Below are positions 38,197 to 47,926 of a stretch of 64,000 bases of DNA, one piece after another (position 1 is the first letter of the stretch; the number at the start of each line of letters is the position of its first letter). The translations under genes and the position numbers were made by a program. This DNA is from Balanoglossus misakiensis (taxonomy: Eukaryota; Hemichordata), in the NCBI GenBank assembly GCA_040954595.2, contig CM082584.2:2108001-2172000 (forward strand), written 5' to 3'. Under the pieces are notes generated by a model. That model had not been told where the DNA came from. It saw only the letters and a list, made by a program, of their open reading frames with translations, and did not search any database.

Positions 38197-39395
38197 CTTC
38201 TTCTTCTTCTTCTTCTTCTTCCGAGAAATTCGGCCAGGTAGATCTGGAAAACCGCAGCACCTAGGGGGCTGAAACTTGGTAGGGTGATAGGGGCCAATGA
38301 GTAGACGTGCAGTGGACCGTGAATATTTAATTAGTCATGTGACCTGGCGGCCATATTGGATTTCCTGAAAACAGTTAAATGAGTCCTTCTCAAAAACTAC
38401 AAGGCCGATCGAGTTCAAATTTGGTGTGCAGGTAGCCTACCTTCTGTCCATCATTTTACCCCATTGAAATCATGACGTCACACATAAAGTTTTTTTGCTA
38501 CAATTGTTTTTCTTAAAAAATACTTAAAACTTTAAAAATCTTCTTCTCCAGAACCAGCAGTTACCGATTCTCGGGATTTGGGATATGTGGTCACCTAACC
38601 TATGTCTATCAAGTTTGCGAAGCGCACTGTGATTGGTCGATCATTATGGCGGCCATGTTGGATTTTCGGAAAACCATTGAAAAATGAAAATTCTGTTTTG
38701 TAGCCAAAATGTTGACAGCACGGAAATTCTTTTTTTGGATATGAGTCATCATATGACCGGAAGTTGTCACAATTTTTCGTGGCAATTTTCACATGACCTT
38801 TGACCCAGTTTTAAAAGAACTAATTATATATGCATATTCCCCATACCTCCTCTTGTAAAAGCACCACATTCATGAATTTTGTGGACATGGGTACCAATGC
38901 TGCCAGGACATGACACAAATATTTTGGTAATTTTGGCAATGACCTTTGACCTATTTCTGCATATCTAATTCCATGCTACCCAATAGGGCTAGAGGTCTGG
39001 TATTGGTTGGACATGGCCCAGTCTGGGGTCAAAATTGTATGCCCTAATTTTGGGTGACCTTGGGTGACCTTTGATCTACTTTCCCATATCTCAGCATCCA
39101 GAGCAGTTAGAGCCCTGGCTGTTATGGGTATTGAGCACATAATGGAGTCTTACACAAGACCTCATTAATTATGTGCATACCTAATTGCAGGCGAACCAAT
39201 AGGGCTAGGGGTCTGGTTTTTTGTTGGATCTAGACTAGTATGGGGTCCAATTTTTTTGCCCAAATTTGGGGTGACCTCAGGTGACCTTTGACCTACTTTC
39301 CCATGTCTCGGTATCCCCAGCAGATACAGCCGTGGAATTTGCTGGTCACCATGGGAACCGCTTGTGCCCCCCCAATGCTGCTTGCAGCTTTAATT
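38197..39395 (+). repeat. Unit P14 (subfamily B), abuts LINE RT
   Basis: Body starts (CTT)n, CCGAGAAATTCGGCCAGG. It has its own E-box variant (GTCATGTGAC) and GGCGGCCAT sites. The terminus is CGCTTGTGCCCCCCCAATGCTGC...TTTAATT, the B form with GTGCCCC in place of GGGCCC. The next base starts the RT frame of a LINE, so this is the 3' boundary of array 1. Confidence 0.85.
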
Positions 39396-40501
39396 TACTT
39401 TCTCGTTGTGAGGAGTTTCTTACCTCTCATTATTTACAATTTGGTTTCAAGCGAGAACATTCAACTGACCTGTGTTTATTTGCATTTAAAGAAATCATTA
39501 GCTACTACACCAGCAATGGAGGACCAGTGTTTACTTGTTTTCTGGATGCTTCAAAAGCTTTTGACAGAGTTAATCACTTTAAACTGGTTAACAAGCTCAT
39601 CGACAGGAATGTTCCCTTGTATGCTGTTCGAATTTTATATTACTGGTACAGAAATCAATTGTTTACTGTGTTGTGGGGTAATGAAACCTCAGAGTTGTTT
39701 TCTGTTTCTAACGGTGTAAGACAAGGGGGAGTACTCTCTCCCTATCTTTTTAATGTCTACATTGATGATCTTATCAATGCACTCTGTAAAGCCAAAGTTG
39801 GCTGTACCATGTGTGGTGTCAGCGCTAACACTTCAGGTTACGCTGACGACATGACTCTACTCAGTCCAAGTGTTAAGGGTCTACGCCGTCTTCTTAGAAT
39901 TTGTGACATTTATGGCAAGGATTATGATATCATTTATAATTCTAGTAAAACTGTGTGCATGCTTTTTAATGGGAAGAATATGAGCGTTCAAAGAATTCCT
40001 TCGGTTAAACTTAATGACATCACTTTGAAGTTTGTACCTGAACACACCTATCTGGGCCATGTAATATCTTGTGATGGTTGTGATAATGAAGATATTGAAC
40101 GACAGAGAAGAGCATTTTGCGTTAGAGCAAACATGCTATTGAGACATTTTCAACATTGTAGTCAAGATGTGAAGAAAGTTTTATTTTTGGCATATTGTAG
40201 TAATATTTACTGTTGCAGTTTGTGGGCATCCTTTAAAGTTAAACCGATGAAAAAATTTAAAACTATGTACAATAATGTTTGGAGAAGACTTCTCGGTCTT
40301 CCGCCATTTTGCAGTGCATCGGGTATGTTTGCTACAAACCATGTATTGTCACTTGGTGAAGTTTTTAGACACAATATGTACAGTTTTAAGTGTAGACTCG
40401 AAAATTCTTCTAATGTTTTACTTGATGCGATCTGTTCATCAGATAGAGCGACTGACAGCATATTTTTCAAACATTGGCGAAAGCAATTGTATATCATGTA
40501 A
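39396..40501 (+). pseudogene. LINE-1 ORF2, C-terminal RT fragment
   Basis: An open frame of about 368 residues encoding reverse transcriptase motifs in order: QFGFKREHST (block 2a), FLDASKAFDRV with the first catalytic Asp, NGVRQGGVLSPYLFNVYIDDL, and YADD at 39839-39850, followed by the thumb (YLGHVIS) and a C-terminal part ending near WRKQLYIM. The frame has no internal stop, so the copy was young when interrupted. Residues encoded upstream of 39396 in the same frame belong to the neighbouring repeat, not to the protein. Endonuclease and ORF1 are absent, so it is inactive as it stands. Confidence 0.85.
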
Positions 40502-40648
40502 TTTTGCAGAGTTTTTTTTGTGTGTGTGTGTGTGTCTCAGTTTCAGATTTTCCAGAGTATTTTCATTAGTGTTTTTTTTTCTTCTCTCTTTTGGGTATAT
40601 GGACTTTTTTTAAAGTCTTAAATAAAGTATTATTATTATTATTATTAA
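40502..40648 (+). other. LINE-1 3' UTR and tail
   Basis: Contains a TG run (40519-40534), AATAAAG at 40621 and the (TAT)n tail. No coding signal. Confidence 0.6.
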
Positions 40649-41275
40649 GGGTTAAATTTGTATGACACTAATCATGATCAAACAAAGAGTGCACTTAACG
40701 GTTGACACAAGCACACCCCCTGTCAACACATTTTCCAGCGTTATTTCTGGTTTCTGTATTAGTACTTGCTTTTCACATCCCATGGTTTATATGTTTAAGT
40801 CAATGATGCCCTCTATTTTTGATGAACCCTGGCATTGATAGGTTTTAAAGAATTTCTAGAAAACTTTCAGAACTCCTGTTGGTCTTTGGAAAGGTTTCAT
40901 CAGTAATTGTTCTGTGATAAACATAATTGCAGTACTGTACTTTCTCCAAACTTTGCGAGAACATTTTCTTGTAGTATGACTTCATACTGTAAAACAGGTT
41001 CTTTTCGCGACAGGAAATTTTCGCGATATCAAAAGAAGCAACTGTTATGCATGGATTAATTTTGGCTTTCTCGTATTTCACTAACTGCATTGTTATCTAA
41101 GAAAAAAAAACATTTTATGCGACTTTTGTATTTCCACATTTTTGGGGGCTCTCGCATATTTCATGAAAATTTATTGCTCGCGAAATAACCTGTTTTACAG
41201 TATCCTCCATGGATTTCTTAACCTACTGATCAAGTGGGGTAATGTCTTCAGCAACGATTTCTGTAATAAACTTAC
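40649..41275 (-). other. Intron of the ROCO gene, with a MITE
   Basis: No exon is visible on either strand. The only structure is the inverted-repeat element at 40984-41203. The exon that should continue the COR domain must lie left of LINE-1 and array 1. Confidence 0.5.
40984..41203. mobile_element. 220-bp MITE
   Basis: Terminal inverted repeats of about 27 bp: ATACTGTAAAACAGGTT at the left and AACCTGTTTTACAGTAT at the right, extended by TTTCGCGA/CTCGCGAAA with one or two mismatches. AT-rich interior, no frame. The TA at each terminus would suit a TA-target (Tc1/mariner-like) origin, which is inference. Confidence 0.75.
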
Positions 41276-41455
41276 CTCCCCAAGGTAGTGAAGGTATCTC
41301 GTAGCTTTCTTTAGAAACTCTTCATCAATGAAACGATCCAACTCTTTCACTCTTTCTATATATGTTTTCCATTTGATGACCGGGAAACTGCTCACAATCC
41401 ATTTGCTTCTTCCATCAAGTATCTTAGCACTAAACTTTGGTATGTATTCTTCTCT
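41276..41455 (-). CDS. COR-domain exon
   Basis: A 180-bp exon (60 codons, phase 0/0): acceptor TGTTACAG before AGAGAAG and donor GGGGAG|GTAAGT. It encodes a segment with FPVIKW, a helix ERVKELDRFIDEEFLKKA and the signature RYLHYLGE. The Y-L-H-x-L-G-E motif after a WxxF/Y helix is characteristic of the N-terminal half of COR domains in ROCO proteins. COR follows Roc and mediates dimerisation. The next exon is not found before LINE-1 begins. Confidence 0.85.
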
Positions 41456-43218
41456 CTGTAACATTAACACAGCGACATATACCAGGTTCATGTCCAGACA
41501 GGGTAAAATTCAAAACATTTCATAGACACTATTTGCCAATAGTAAACACAGAGCATTAATCCTTTAAGTCGCCTTGTGTACACACTCACAAACAATGGGT
41601 TGCGGAGAGGTGTTAATCCTTACACTGGCTCAGGTCTGACCAAAGCCGTCTCAAATCTGAGACGTTTCAGGACCACTTAAACCATTCACACATGATAATT
41701 TATGCCAGTATTTCATCTGAGATGTTTCAAAAACGTCTTAAACCCCAGTGCGGAAAGTCCTGGGGTTCGGATTAACGTGTGTTTGTATAGTTGTTTATTT
41801 GGGAGTGGTCGTCGTGCATATAATGACTGTGTAATTGCTCTCATGTACACAGAAAATAATTGAACACTTCACACTTCCACGCGATTGACAACTGTTTGAA
41901 TGGCGTGGTTATTGTTTCCCAGGGACGCTTCTGAAAAGCACTGAAACCAGATTTCTCCCAAAATCATCGTTGTTTCATAAGCTCGTGTACTTTTTCGTCG
42001 ATAACTTTATGTTGTGTGTGTTTATAAAGCCAACTACTGTCGTTGTGTGGTGTAATTCTTTATGCTTGGACCTGTTTGGGCCAATTTTCATTGAGCAAAG
42101 ATCGTTGGTGTTGTCTGTTGTCAGTCAAACGGCATTAAGATTCGCCACTGATTTGGGGGGTCTTTTATACCCCGCACCGGGGTTTAACGATGACCCCCAT
42201 AATACTGTTGTTTGGTGAAATGAACATTCAGAAAAGCAACTCGAACAATACTGGCAACAGTGATATTCACCCTTTACAGACACAGCCCATTATTTAAAGT
42301 CTTGTTCTCACTAAAAGTTTGGACACCGGTGTTATGCCAGTGTTTACTCTCTGCAAACACAGGGGATTAGCCCACAGAATCTCCTTGCGTCCACACACTA
42401 AACTTTTGGCCACTGTTTTGAAATAAACACTGTCTAAATGGCCATGTTTAGCAACACGGCAACTAACAAAATTGAGGATGTCGAGGACATTACAGCAACA
42501 TGTTGCAGTTTATATACCTGCATATACGTTCTAGACGACTTTGTGACAGTTTTGATAATGTTTAGAAGTAAATGAATGTTAATCCATAAATGGAAAATGC
42601 TTTTCGGCTTTTTGGTGATCGAGAGAACCTTCTGAAAGTTGGTAGCAGACTGAAGTGTTGCAGACCTGGCAAACTGCGAATGGTTTGAAAACCACTCGCA
42701 TCCAGTGTGATTGACTTAACAATGGAAACTGACCAAAGACAATGGGCTATACCTAATAAACATACCCAAAAGTCACTGCAGGGTGGCGCTTTTGAACGGT
42801 GTTTGTTTATCTTTGCGTTCTCACTGATTATTTGCGTCGGAGCGCTGGCCCAGCACTGGCCCTGACCCACCACCCATCGCTGTCGCAAATTAACACCGGC
42901 CCAACACCGGTGTAAAGCGTTCTCACTTGTTTTTTTCCGTCGGTGTCAAATCTACACCGATGTAGCACCAGTGTAAACGTGCCAGTGAGAACGCCCTTTT
43001 AGACAGTTCTGATACCCGGTAAGTCAAAAGTATACAACCTTGACTTATTTCCCACTGATAAGAGTTCTGTTATTACTATCTGATAGTTGGCTTTCTTGGA
43101 CTCTATGCATTACATGAGAGTATTAAGGTGATGTAAAGCATGCCTTTGTCAAATATGGCCCTAATGAATTAACATGTTCAATCCAGTCACACATTGCAGA
43201 ATATCTATAAAACCATAC
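41456..43218 (-). other. Intron of 1.76 kb
   Basis: Lies between the last Roc exon and the COR exon. It holds a candidate inverted-repeat element at 42295-43002 and, at 41640-41760, repeated CTGAGACGTTTC/CTGAGATGTTTC motifs. Short open frames here have no recognisable domain. Confidence 0.5.
42295..43002. mobile_element. Possible degenerate inverted-repeat element
   Basis: The left edge reads TAAAGTCTTGTTCTCACT followed by ACACCGGTGT; the right edge, complemented, reads TAAAAGGGCGTTCTCACT followed by CACTGGTG. More ACACCGGTGT copies lie at 42900-42960. The ends are only partly similar, so it is a tentative call. Confidence 0.35.
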
Positions 43219-43367
43219 CTTTGCACTTCGTAGACATTCACGCAATCTGTGCATATCATTATGCTGCGAGTTGTGACAATTCAGTATGAATGTCTCATCA
43301 AGAATATTCAGGTATTTGCCAAAGGTCTTCTGAGCTGTCTGGAGTATTTCCCTCATCACCAATTCAG
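43219..43367 (-). CDS. Roc C-terminal exon
   Basis: A 149-bp exon (acceptor TTCTTGATAG, donor AAG|GTATGG). It completes an Ala codon split with the previous exon (phase 1), then encodes 49 residues including FILNCHNSQHNDMHRLRECL. This is the usual end of Roc, where a strand with a Cys/Asn pair and a final helix precede COR. No frame disruption. Confidence 0.75.
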
Positions 43368-43728
43368 CTATCAAGAAAAAAGTAATGATCTCTTGATAGA
43401 TTTTTATTTACAAAGTATGGACATATACACAGAAGAGGCCACTTTGGTGCTGTTTTGTATTTTTTGAAAGCATCCGGTGAAATTCTACATCAATCACACT
43501 ATCTGAATAGGTAAAATGTTGAATAGTAATGAGATCTCCTTTTGCATAGGCTCAGATGTAGTATGGGTGTCCCTTTCGAACAGAACAGCCAAGAATCAGC
43601 AAAGGTAAAGACAGCGCCCAACACTACATCTGGTTTTAATCAGATTGAGTGTACTCCCACACCAGGCTCCCAATTGTGTGAATACCCTCGCTCTTGTCAC
43701 CTTTTATCTAAACATGTACTGAACATAC
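43368..43728 (-). other. Intron, 361 bp
   Basis: GT-AG intron with a pyrimidine-rich acceptor (TTTTTTCTTGATAG). No other feature seen. Confidence 0.6.
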
Positions 43729-43855
43729 CTTCTTTCTTGTGTTCAGCTTTCAACAAATCAGCCTTGCTTCCAATCAATATCACTTTTGGTTTACGCCCAC
43801 CCTCATCCATATCTTGTGGTATGATTGCCTTAAGGAATGCAAGCCATGATGTCAC
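43729..43855 (-). CDS. Roc exon with G4 motif
   Basis: A 127-bp exon, phase 0 in and 1 out; acceptor CTTTAATAG, donor GAAG|GTATGT. It encodes VTSWLAFLKAI, an acidic loop (QDMDEGG) and the strand VILIGSKADLL. The S-K-A-D is the guanine-recognition (G4, N/T-K-x-D-like) motif; Ser in place of Asn/Thr at its first position is a conservative variant. Confidence 0.8.
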
Positions 43856-44162
43856 CTATTAAAGAAAGACATGAAGAAGAATATAAAGTCATCAATCATA
43901 TTATATTCAATCAGTCCCTAAATCTGGATAAAAACAAAAAGAGATAAATGTTTCACAAATATATATACTGTGCCATTCATCTTTACTTTAATTTCATTCA
44001 CAATATTGCACCACCTAATTCACTGATGCACTGCTTAGTAATAAAAAAAAATATTGTAATATATGCACTGTGCCCTTTCTGAGTTTCATCTTTACCTTTA
44101 TTCCATAATTGCCCAAAATATTAATATCACTTATCATCAGTAACAAAAAAACAACGACCCAC
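43856..44162 (-). other. Intron, 307 bp
   Basis: AT-rich GT-AG intron (donor GTGGGTCG). Nothing else seen. Confidence 0.6.
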
Positions 44163-44447
44163 CTCTTGTCTCTGCTGTTGCATAAGTTTTCTTGGTGTCC
44201 AAACTACATCCTGCTTGTCCTCAGCCATTTTGAAGACCAATAAAACCACTGCATTCTCGACTCTTAGGAACATATTATGTGTGACATAGTATTCTGTTTG
44301 TCCTGCAAAGTCCCACACACTGAACTTGCCAATCTTGGGTATGGATAATGTGGCTACATCTATGGCGGGTGTTGGTGTGTACTGCATGTTCCCTGGTAAA
44401 GGTGCTTTCTCTTCTGACCGTCGAGTCAATTTTGCTTGCACAAAGTT
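44163..44447 (-). CDS. Roc exon with G3 motif
   Basis: A 285-bp exon (95 codons, phase 0/0), acceptor TACAATGCAG, donor GAG|GTGGGT. It encodes a switch-I region with TPTPAIDVATL (candidate G2 Thr) and the G3 motif WDFAGQ, then EYYVTHNMFL and VVLLVFKM. D-F-A-G-Q followed by E-Y/F-x-x-T-H is highly characteristic of Roc GTPases, as opposed to other Ras-like domains. Confidence 0.9.
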
Positions 44448-44882
44448 CTGCATTGTAATATATGAACATAAGTGATGATTTTCTCACAATTTAGAGGTTG
44501 TAAACTTATAAACGGCAAGCGAGAGTATTTGATTCCGGATATAAGACCTCCCAGGTGAAACTTAGCATATTTGGCGGGAAATAATCACTGAGCGAGGCGA
44601 GGCGTTCTGTTCTATGTGTCCCATTTCGGTTATTTTTTAGTTATTCACTGTTCAGGTCTTCTCGTTGAGGATATAAACCGCGACTCGGGCCAATCAGCAA
44701 GCTTGATTAATGCCAATCATATTGTAATAATATAAAATATTTGGAGAATTGGTTGGTCAACAAAATATGTACCCTGATTTCCACTGAAATGTAGTCTTCA
44801 TGAAAACTTTAATATTTGCACAAATCCTTCACTCCTCAAAAACAGCAATAATTGGCATTCATAATCAAAGATTTCTACACAC
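44448..44882 (-). other. Intron, 435 bp
   Basis: Between the P-loop and G3 exons. Donor CGG|GTGTGT. Nothing else recognised. Confidence 0.55.
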
Positions 44883-44942
44883 CCGCTGCAATGATTCTTT
44901 GAGTGTAGTTTTGCCATTCCCACCGTATCCAGCTAACACAAT
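44883..44942 (-). CDS. Roc P-loop exon
   Basis: A 60-bp exon (20 codons, phase 0/0). It encodes a strand IVLAGY followed by GGNGKTTL, a Walker A motif (G-x-x-x-x-G-K-T), then a helix. The acceptor I place is CTACAAAG|ATTGTG, with a poor pyrimidine tract. The alternative upstream acceptor would read an in-frame TGA, so the short exon is preferred. It fits phase with the exons on both sides. Confidence 0.75.
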
Positions 44943-45733
44943 CTTTGTAGTATTACGTTTGACACCAGGTTGTCACATGAGTGCTGTGAATTCTTTTTGG
45001 CGGGAAAACACCTGTCAGAATTTGAACAGATATGTTATGTGTTATATATATTGGGAATTTTTACACTCAATTTACATGCCTTTCAATTAAACACCATGTC
45101 TTCAAAGAAGTCACATGACATTTTGCTTCAGAAAAGATATTGATAAAAACGCTAGTATCAAAAAATATAATTTACATTGTTAACTACACTATTATGATGT
45201 GCTTATGATGTGGAAGCTATCATTAACACTATAGAAATAATGCATAGTTAAAGCCTCATGAGCTGCCAAATTTAACATATTTTTTCCATAACTTCTATTT
45301 GCATAAGTTTGTCATCTCTTTGTGACGCACACCTCGATAGTTGTGTACTCTTTGTGTATATTCAACATTGTTATTTTGCAAAATTTGAATTGAAGTCCGG
45401 ACTAGAATTCATGAGTCAACAATAACAATGGTTGTTACAGAGACAGGCAATATACACAAGTTGAGTACTGGGCATATTAGCATGCAGTTTGGAGAAGAAC
45501 ATGAAATTGCATTTTGTACACAAAAGGAAAAAAATATGGAAATAAAGCCAAAAGTTATAGGTAATGTCCCTTTAATGCCTTCCTAGCTGGCACAATAGAA
45601 TAAGTATGTAGTTAAAAATTTATATGACAGTCTGGTTTTATGTTTTCCATGTTATAAATATAGAAGATAAATTCAAATACACTAGTGATATGATATGTTT
45701 TCATAGCCATTTATTATCAACATTACGACGTAC
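44943..45733 (-). other. Intron, 791 bp
   Basis: AT-rich, GT-AG (donor AAG|GTACGT). No exon or clear repeat found. Confidence 0.5.
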
Positions 45734-45793
45734 CTTATGATGGTTGATCAGGTCTCTTTTGTCATCTCTGTCATACACTGAGTTTATAACTGC
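45734..45793 (-). CDS. Linker exon 2
   Basis: A 60-bp exon (20 codons, phase 0/0), acceptor GAAAATACAG, donor CATAAG|GTACGT. It encodes a charged segment with VYDRDDKRDLI. It lies immediately before the P-loop exon in the transcript, so it is probably the start of the Roc module or its connector. Called from splice signals and phase; no family motif. Confidence 0.55.
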
Positions 45794-45831
45794 CTGTATT
45801 TTCATTGATGAAAACAGAACATATATGATTG

Positions 45832-46000
45832 ATTATATTATACCAGTATATTGATGGTGTAAATCACGCTATTTTATTGGTCAAGACACGACACGTGACT
45901 GTGATATATTAGCCATATACCACAGTCATATAGCATAGTCAAAGAAAATGCCTTTTTAAAATGTTTTATGCAAAGTTTCAATATACTGGCATAATATAAT
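45832..46000. repeat. Fold-back element with 23-bp arms
   Basis: ATTATATTATACCAGTATAT at 45832 and its complement at 45978-46000 match at 22 of 23 positions. An inner hairpin (GACTGTG/CACAGTC) lies between. Probably a small MITE in the intron. Confidence 0.7.
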
Positions 46001-46002
46001 AG

Positions 46003-46145
46003 CAATAAAACACCCCCAGCCATGGTATACCACTCGATTTTGACCAGTTCACGACATATACGCACTCGCTATCGCTCCTGCGTATATGTCGTGAACTGGT
46101 CAAAATCGAGTGCGTATATGTCGTGAACTGGGGGTGTTTTATTGC
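46003..46145. repeat. Second fold-back abutting the first
   Basis: CAATAAAACACCCCC at the left pairs with GGGGGTGTTTTATTG at the right. Inside, CTCGATTTTGACCAGTTCAC and GTGAACTGGTCAAAATCGAG form a second inverted pair around ACGACATATACGCACTCG. The right arm repeats TGCGTATATGTCGTGAACTG twice. Confidence 0.8.
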
Positions 46146-46573
46146 TTAAATGAACTAGCTGTAAAGTACAGGATTATGACAATTATACCACACCATGCAT
46201 ATTATGGACACTATTGTTAAATAATTTTGGTAAAAAATAAATGGATTTAAATATCCATGTGTCAGGTGTGAGTTGCCGGTAAGCTTTATAAAACTGGTCA
46301 ATGAGCATCTTTTAGAACAACAGAAAGAGCCAATTGGTAAATAACTGAAATACAGCCAAATCTCACAGTCCAAATTGGCCAGTCAGAGTGACTTTCCTAA
46401 ATTGGCCTTAATAGACAGGTGGCCTGTATATACAAGTCAATAATTGCCCTTGTTAACTGCACAGGGACTGTAACAAAGTGGCCACTATATAGAGGTGGTC
46501 GGTAACTGACACAATTTCACTGTTTTATCAAAAGTGAGTAACCTTGCCCTTTTAAATCTAACTCAATACTTGC

Positions 46574-46684
46574 CTGATATACTTTCTCATTGTCAAAATG
46601 ATATTCCACAAAGGCTCTTGCAATATTGGTGCCTGCACCCCGCCCAGCCTTCCTTCCTGCCTCTTGACAAGGAGTCACTACGTT
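46574..46684 (-). CDS. Linker exon 1 (GC-AG donor)
   Basis: A 111-bp exon (37 codons, phase 0/0) with acceptor CATTTTCAG and donor TATCAG|GCAAGT. The donor is GC rather than GT; the rest (CAG|GCAAGT) is a strong match to the accepted GC-AG class. It encodes a Gly/Arg-rich stretch (AGRKAGRGAGT) and FVEYHF. No domain recognised; by position it links the ankyrin repeats to Roc. Confidence 0.6.
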
Positions 46685-47250
46685 CTGAAAATGGATCACA
46701 AATTTTCATAGATGAATACATGCATCAGATGATTGAGGCACGCACACCTATAAGTCAAATTTTAGGTCCTCCCAAACACTGAGATAATTTGCTCTTGAGT
46801 TCATAAAAATGCAACTTTGAGCTACATATTTTACAAAATTTTCTTATGTGGTAGGGTGACACCCCCTCGCACACCCCTCCCCCTCCATTCTTCGCCACAT
46901 ATCATTTATTCGCTGGTTTGTCTAGTGTACCACGGCAGACTTCTACCCACCCTACTCCCGATGTTTACTTTGAGTGGAGTGGCAAAATTAAAATTTGTCC
47001 TGCCTAACATTGAGTTAATTTGCTTTAGAGTTCATTCTAATGCAACTTTGAGCACCGTATTTTACAACATTTTCTTAAATTTTCTATTGTATTGACTTGT
47101 CATTTTATTTTGTTCATATATTTTTTTTTGCAACGATATACTATTATATATACTTCAATTACTTTAAGAAATTTATAATTGAGGTGTGAGGAGCCTCATT
47201 CCCTTTATTGCATACAGTGTACATAGGATCAGCACGGCGAATGTTTTCAG

Positions 47251-47376
47251 CGGGGGGGGGGGGGTCATCATATTTTGGGTCTGTCAAAGGGGGGGTCATC
47301 ATTTTTTGGTCCAGGGTGAAGGGGGGGGTCGGCCTGATTTTGAAAATCGATGACCCAAACTTGCCCCCCCCCCCCC
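47251..47376. repeat. G-rich/C-rich tract
   Basis: Four G runs of 7-13 (47251, 47290, 47322 area) with the repeated phrase GGGGGTCATCAT-TTTTGG, then a C14 run at 47363-47376. The runs are spaced about 35 bp and could form G-quadruplexes or a G/C fold-back. The phrase looks like a degenerate tandem repeat. Confidence 0.7.
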
Positions 47377-47727
47377 AGCCGTAAAAACAGTCCCTAACGT
47401 GTATTCGATGCGAGCTGGAAGTCAAATGAACGGTTACTCACGTTGGAACACCCATTCAAAATATGCAAATTAGGAAAAGACGCATATGCATTCTTTTCAT
47501 CCCCAGAGACACACGCAGGAAATCAAGCAAGTGCGGCCACTAGCTGGAAGAGCTGAATTCAATGCATTGCCTTGTGATGTTCATGATACAGGGGGGTGAT
47601 GATCAATGAATAGAACAACAATTGATTGATTAACAAAGAAAGAAAGAAAGGAATGCAAATCGTTTCCACACCTGCCTGTATAACACCTGACCCGACAGAG
47701 TGAGCAGTTTTGATTCAAAGGACAATG

Positions 47728-47773
47728 ACAAAATTATATGACATATGCTGCAAAATGCAAAGGGGTCACCTTT
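47728..47773 (-). pseudogene. Relic ankyrin exon
   Basis: CTTACAG acceptor followed by AAAGGTGACCCCTTTGCATT, clearly the start of an ankyrin exon (GGAGACACCCCTTTGCATT in its neighbours). The similarity fades after about 45 bp and no donor follows. It would be the last ankyrin unit in transcript order. Confidence 0.6.
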
Positions 47774-47926
47774 CTGTAAGTCATGAAGGAAGAGCATGAG
47801 AACAATGTCACTAAAATTGAAATGAAAAGTGTTTTCTTATACAAACAAACAAACAAACAAACAAACAAATGAATAAATATATCCGCATTGATAGAATAAA
47901 CCTGCAGAAGTCAGGTTGGTATTTAC

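Larger units (their letters stand above)
1..39395. mobile_element. Composite array 1 of nested hairpin-ended elements
   Basis: About 27 copies of one element family are joined end to end. Copies end in a conserved 3' signature: GCTTGGGCCC, a short spacer, the hairpin GCTGC-TT-GCAGC and TTTAATT. Orientation is plus in 1-6759 and 20199-39395, minus in 6760-20198. No Rep/helicase, transposase or RT frame lies inside, so the copies look non-autonomous. Hallmarks seen (no terminal inverted repeats, subterminal inverted GGGCCCAAGC, a 3' stem-loop, T-rich target, same-orientation tandem stacking, internal minisatellites) match what is known of Helentron-derived elements (HINE/DINE-1 group of rolling-circle transposons). 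That class assignment is inference. The right edge lies inside a LINE RT frame; the left edge is outside the window. Confidence 0.8.
39396..40648 (+). mobile_element. LINE-1: 3' half of a CR1/L2-like retrotransposon
   Basis: Begins abruptly in the RT domain where array 1 ends and runs to an A-rich tail with AATAAAG (40621) and a (TAT)n run at 40628-40647. Short tandem-repeat tails are usual for CR1/L2-group LINEs. The missing 5' half should lie left of the window, beyond the composite insertion. Confidence 0.85.
46685..47926 (-). other. Intron, 1.24 kb, with G-rich tract and ankyrin relic
   Basis: Holds the poly-G region at 47251-47376, a relic ankyrin exon near 47728-47773 and an (AAAC)n tract at 47842-47868. 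No complete exon seen. Confidence 0.5.

Noticed and set aside
1-39395. Classical satellite DNA or tandem gene cluster
   Set aside because: Unit borders coincide with element ends, orientation flips inside a unit, and the same units interrupt two LINE frames, which indicates transposition rather than only tandem amplification.
39281-39395. N-terminal extension of the LINE-1 RT frame
   Set aside because: These codons are the B unit terminus read in frame by chance; LINE similarity begins only after TTTAATT.
41970-42218. Plus-strand gene in the ROCO intron
   Set aside because: Open frame of 82 codons without a domain, inside an intron next to a degenerate repeat; no supporting signal.
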